A stretch of DNA of 24,138 bases from the NCBI GenBank assembly GCA_946480295.1, contig CAMLIT010000067.1, positions 1 to 24,138 of the forward strand, written 5' to 3'. The notes under the pieces are model-generated. The model was not told the origin of the DNA and did not search any database. It was given only the letters and a program-made list of their open reading frames with translations. Shown piece by piece: positions 22,719 to 24,138 of this stretch. Each line of letters begins with the position of its first letter. Positions within the stretch are counted from its first letter, which is position 1. Made by a program: the position numbers and the translations under genes. The DNA is from an uncultured Gemmatimonadota bacterium. Its GTDB lineage: Bacteria; Gemmatimonadota; Gemmatimonadetes; Gemmatimonadales; Gemmatimonadaceae.

Positions 22719-24138
22719 ATGTCCCTTCCCGATCGCTACGACCCGGCAGCCACCGAAGCCGACATCTACAACCAGTGGATGGAGGCCGGGTGCTTCCATG
22801 CGGAGGCCGCGCGGTCGGACCGCGTCGGCGGGCCGCGCGAGCCGTGGACGATCGTCATGCCCCCGCCGAACGTCACGGCGATCCTCCACGTCGGCCACGG
22901 GCTGAACAACTCGATCCAGGACGTGCTCGTCCGGTGGGCGCGCATGCGTGGCACCGAGGCGCTCTGGGTGCCCGGCACCGACCACGCCGGCATCGCCACG
23001 CAGAACGTCGTCGAGCGCCTCGTCGCCCAGGAGGGGAAGACCCGCTTCGACCTCGGGCGCGCGGCCTTCGTCCGCCGCACCGAGCAGTTCGTCGAGGAGA
23101 CGGGGGGCACGATCCTCCGGCAGCTCCGCGCCATCGGCGCCTCCGCCGACTGGTCGCGCACCGCGTACACGCTCTCCCCCGAGCTGTCGCGCGCCGTGCG
23201 CGAGGCGTTCGTGCGTCTGTACGAGCGCGGGCTGATCTACAAGGGCTATCGCGTCATCCACTGGTGCCCGCGCTGCCTCACCTCGCTCAGCGACGAGGAG
23301 GCGGAGTTCAACGACGAGGCGGGGCGGCTCTACCACATCGCCTACCCCGTCTCGGGCGACGGCGCGCGCAGCGTGACGGTGGCGACGACGCGCCCGGAGA
23401 CGATGCTCGGCGACGTCGCCGTCGCGGTGAACCCCGACGACGAGCGCTACCAGGACCTCATCGGCAAGACGGTGCGGCTGCCGATCGTCGGCGCCGAGAT
23501 CCCCGTCATCGCCGATGCATACGCGGATCCCGCGTTCGGCACCGGCGTGGTGAAGATCACGCCGGCGCACGACGCGAACGACTTCGACGTCGGCAAGCGC
23601 CACGGCCTCGCCATGCCGGTGGTGATCGACGCGCACGGCGTGCTGAACGAGGTCGCGGCGGCCGAGGGGCGCGTGCCGGCGGAGCTGCGCGGCGTGGACC
23701 GCTTCACGGCGCGCGAGCGGATCGTCGCGCTGCTGCGCGAGAGCGGTGCGCTCGTGAAGATGGAGCCGCACCAGCACGCGGTGCGGCACTGCTACCGCTG
23801 CGACACCGTCGTCGAGCCGCGGCTGTCGGACCAGTGGTTCGTGCGCATGGAGCCGCTCGCGCGCCCGGCGCTGCAGGCGGTGCGCGACGGGAGCGTGCGC
23901 ATCCTCCCCGAGCGGTGGGAGGCGGTGTACGTCAACTGGCTCGAGAACATCCGCGACTGGAACATCTCGCGGCAGCTCTGGTGGGGGCACCGCGTCCCGG
24001 TGTGGTACTGCGACGCCTGCCCCGCGCCGGACAACGTGATCGTCAGCCGCGACGACGTCACGACCTGCCCGCGCTGCGGCGGCCCGGTGCGCCAGGACGA
24101 GGACGTGCTCGACACCTGGTTCTCGTCGTGGCTCTGGC
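22719..24138 (+). CDS. valS: Valine--tRNA ligase, N-terminal part (cut by window end)
   Basis: Charges tRNA-Val. About 473 codons are present and the frame is open to the window end. Visible are the class I signature as HVGHG (His57-His60) within PPPNVTAILHVG, PGTDHAGIATQ (87-97 region), the editing domain with TTRPETMLGD, and the CxxC pairs of a zinc-knuckle-like region close to the window end (YCDAC, CPRCGG). The last residues read DTWFSSWLW, a typical stretch before the KMSKS loop, which is not in the window. ATG 22719 begins a normal ValRS N-terminus (SLPDRYDP). No Shine-Dalgarno is visible. It follows repeat R7 by 80 bases. Confidence 0.95.
   Translation, partial: MSLPDRYDPAATEADIYNQWMEAGCFHAEAARSDRVGGPREPWTIVMPPPNVTAILHVGHGLNNSIQDVLVRWARMRGTEALWVPGTDHAGIATQNVVERLVAQEGKTRFDLGRAAFVRRTEQFVEETGGTILRQLRAIGASADWSRTAYTLSPELSRAVREAFVRLYERGLIYKGYRVIHWCPRCLTSLSDEEAEFNDEAGRLYHIAYPVSGDGARSVTVATTRPETMLGDVAVAVNPDDERYQDLIGKTVRLPIVGAEIPVIADAYADPAFGTGVVKITPAHDANDFDVGKRHGLAMPVVIDAHGVLNEVAAAEGRVPAELRGVDRFTARERIVALLRESGALVKMEPHQHAVRHCYRCDTVVEPRLSDQWFVRMEPLARPALQAVRDGSVRILPERWEAVYVNWLENIRDWNISRQLWWGHRVPVWYCDACPAPDNVIVSRDDVTTCPRCGGPVRQDEDVLDTWFSSWLW

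Overview
The window is 24 kb of very GC-rich bacterial chromosome with dense housekeeping and catabolic genes. Almost all of them are on the minus strand. The exceptions are a small lipoprotein (3775-4164), a BON-domain protein (21553-22419) and the start of valS (22719 to the window end), which are on the plus strand. I see no rRNA, tRNA, phage, transposase or CRISPR. The gene content, a Minf_1886-family protein, many GTG/TTG starts and the heptad repeats in the spacers suggest a member of Gemmatimonadota. That assignment is inference from general resemblance; no marker gene here settles it.

Layout, left to right. (1) A stress/metal pair: a two-domain universal stress protein with a DUF5335-like tail, followed downstream by a P1B-type metal ATPase (75-3296). 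(2) A 478-base spacer with a repeat element, then the lipoprotein. (3) A minus-strand run transcribed right to left: Minf_1886-family protein, zinc-ribbon protein, bifunctional NAD(P)HX repair enzyme, thiL, plsC, eno and ftsB. nnr/thiL overlap by GTGA and thiL/plsC by GTGA or TGATG. (4) A PLP-dependent deaminase/desulfhydrase, glyA and rpiB, with rpiB and glyA overlapping by ATGA. (5) A carbon-catabolism run: acetyl-CoA acetyltransferase, BioY, CPBP protease, 3-hydroxyacyl-CoA dehydrogenase, acyl-CoA dehydrogenase and leucine dehydrogenase. Together these could take branched-chain amino acids and short acyl-CoAs towards acetyl-CoA. (6) thrS flanked by two tiny single-pass membrane proteins, then the divergent BON-domain gene with a clear terminator, then valS cut by the window edge.

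The most unusual signal is a family of intergenic elements built from 7-base tandem units. I find it at nine loci: 41-75, 3524-3716, 4491-4678, 7816-7989, 11236-11249, 13053-13140, 14286-14327, 15510-15608 and 22485-22638. The four best copies have two inverted arms of mostly four to five heptads (NTTSGTY-type, ending in NTTGGCS) around a GC-rich core. In three of them the core is a hairpin whose right half is close to TCCCGAGCGGC. The arms use the same small heptad alphabet but in different order on each side. Other copies use different 7-base units (GAGGGTC, TCTCCGC, CTCCCGC, GGGACGC), so the conserved property is the 7-base period rather than one sequence. One element lies inside the reading frame of the NAD(P)HX repair gene and adds about 58 codons.

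All calls come from reading motifs, lengths and context by eye. No database search was run.
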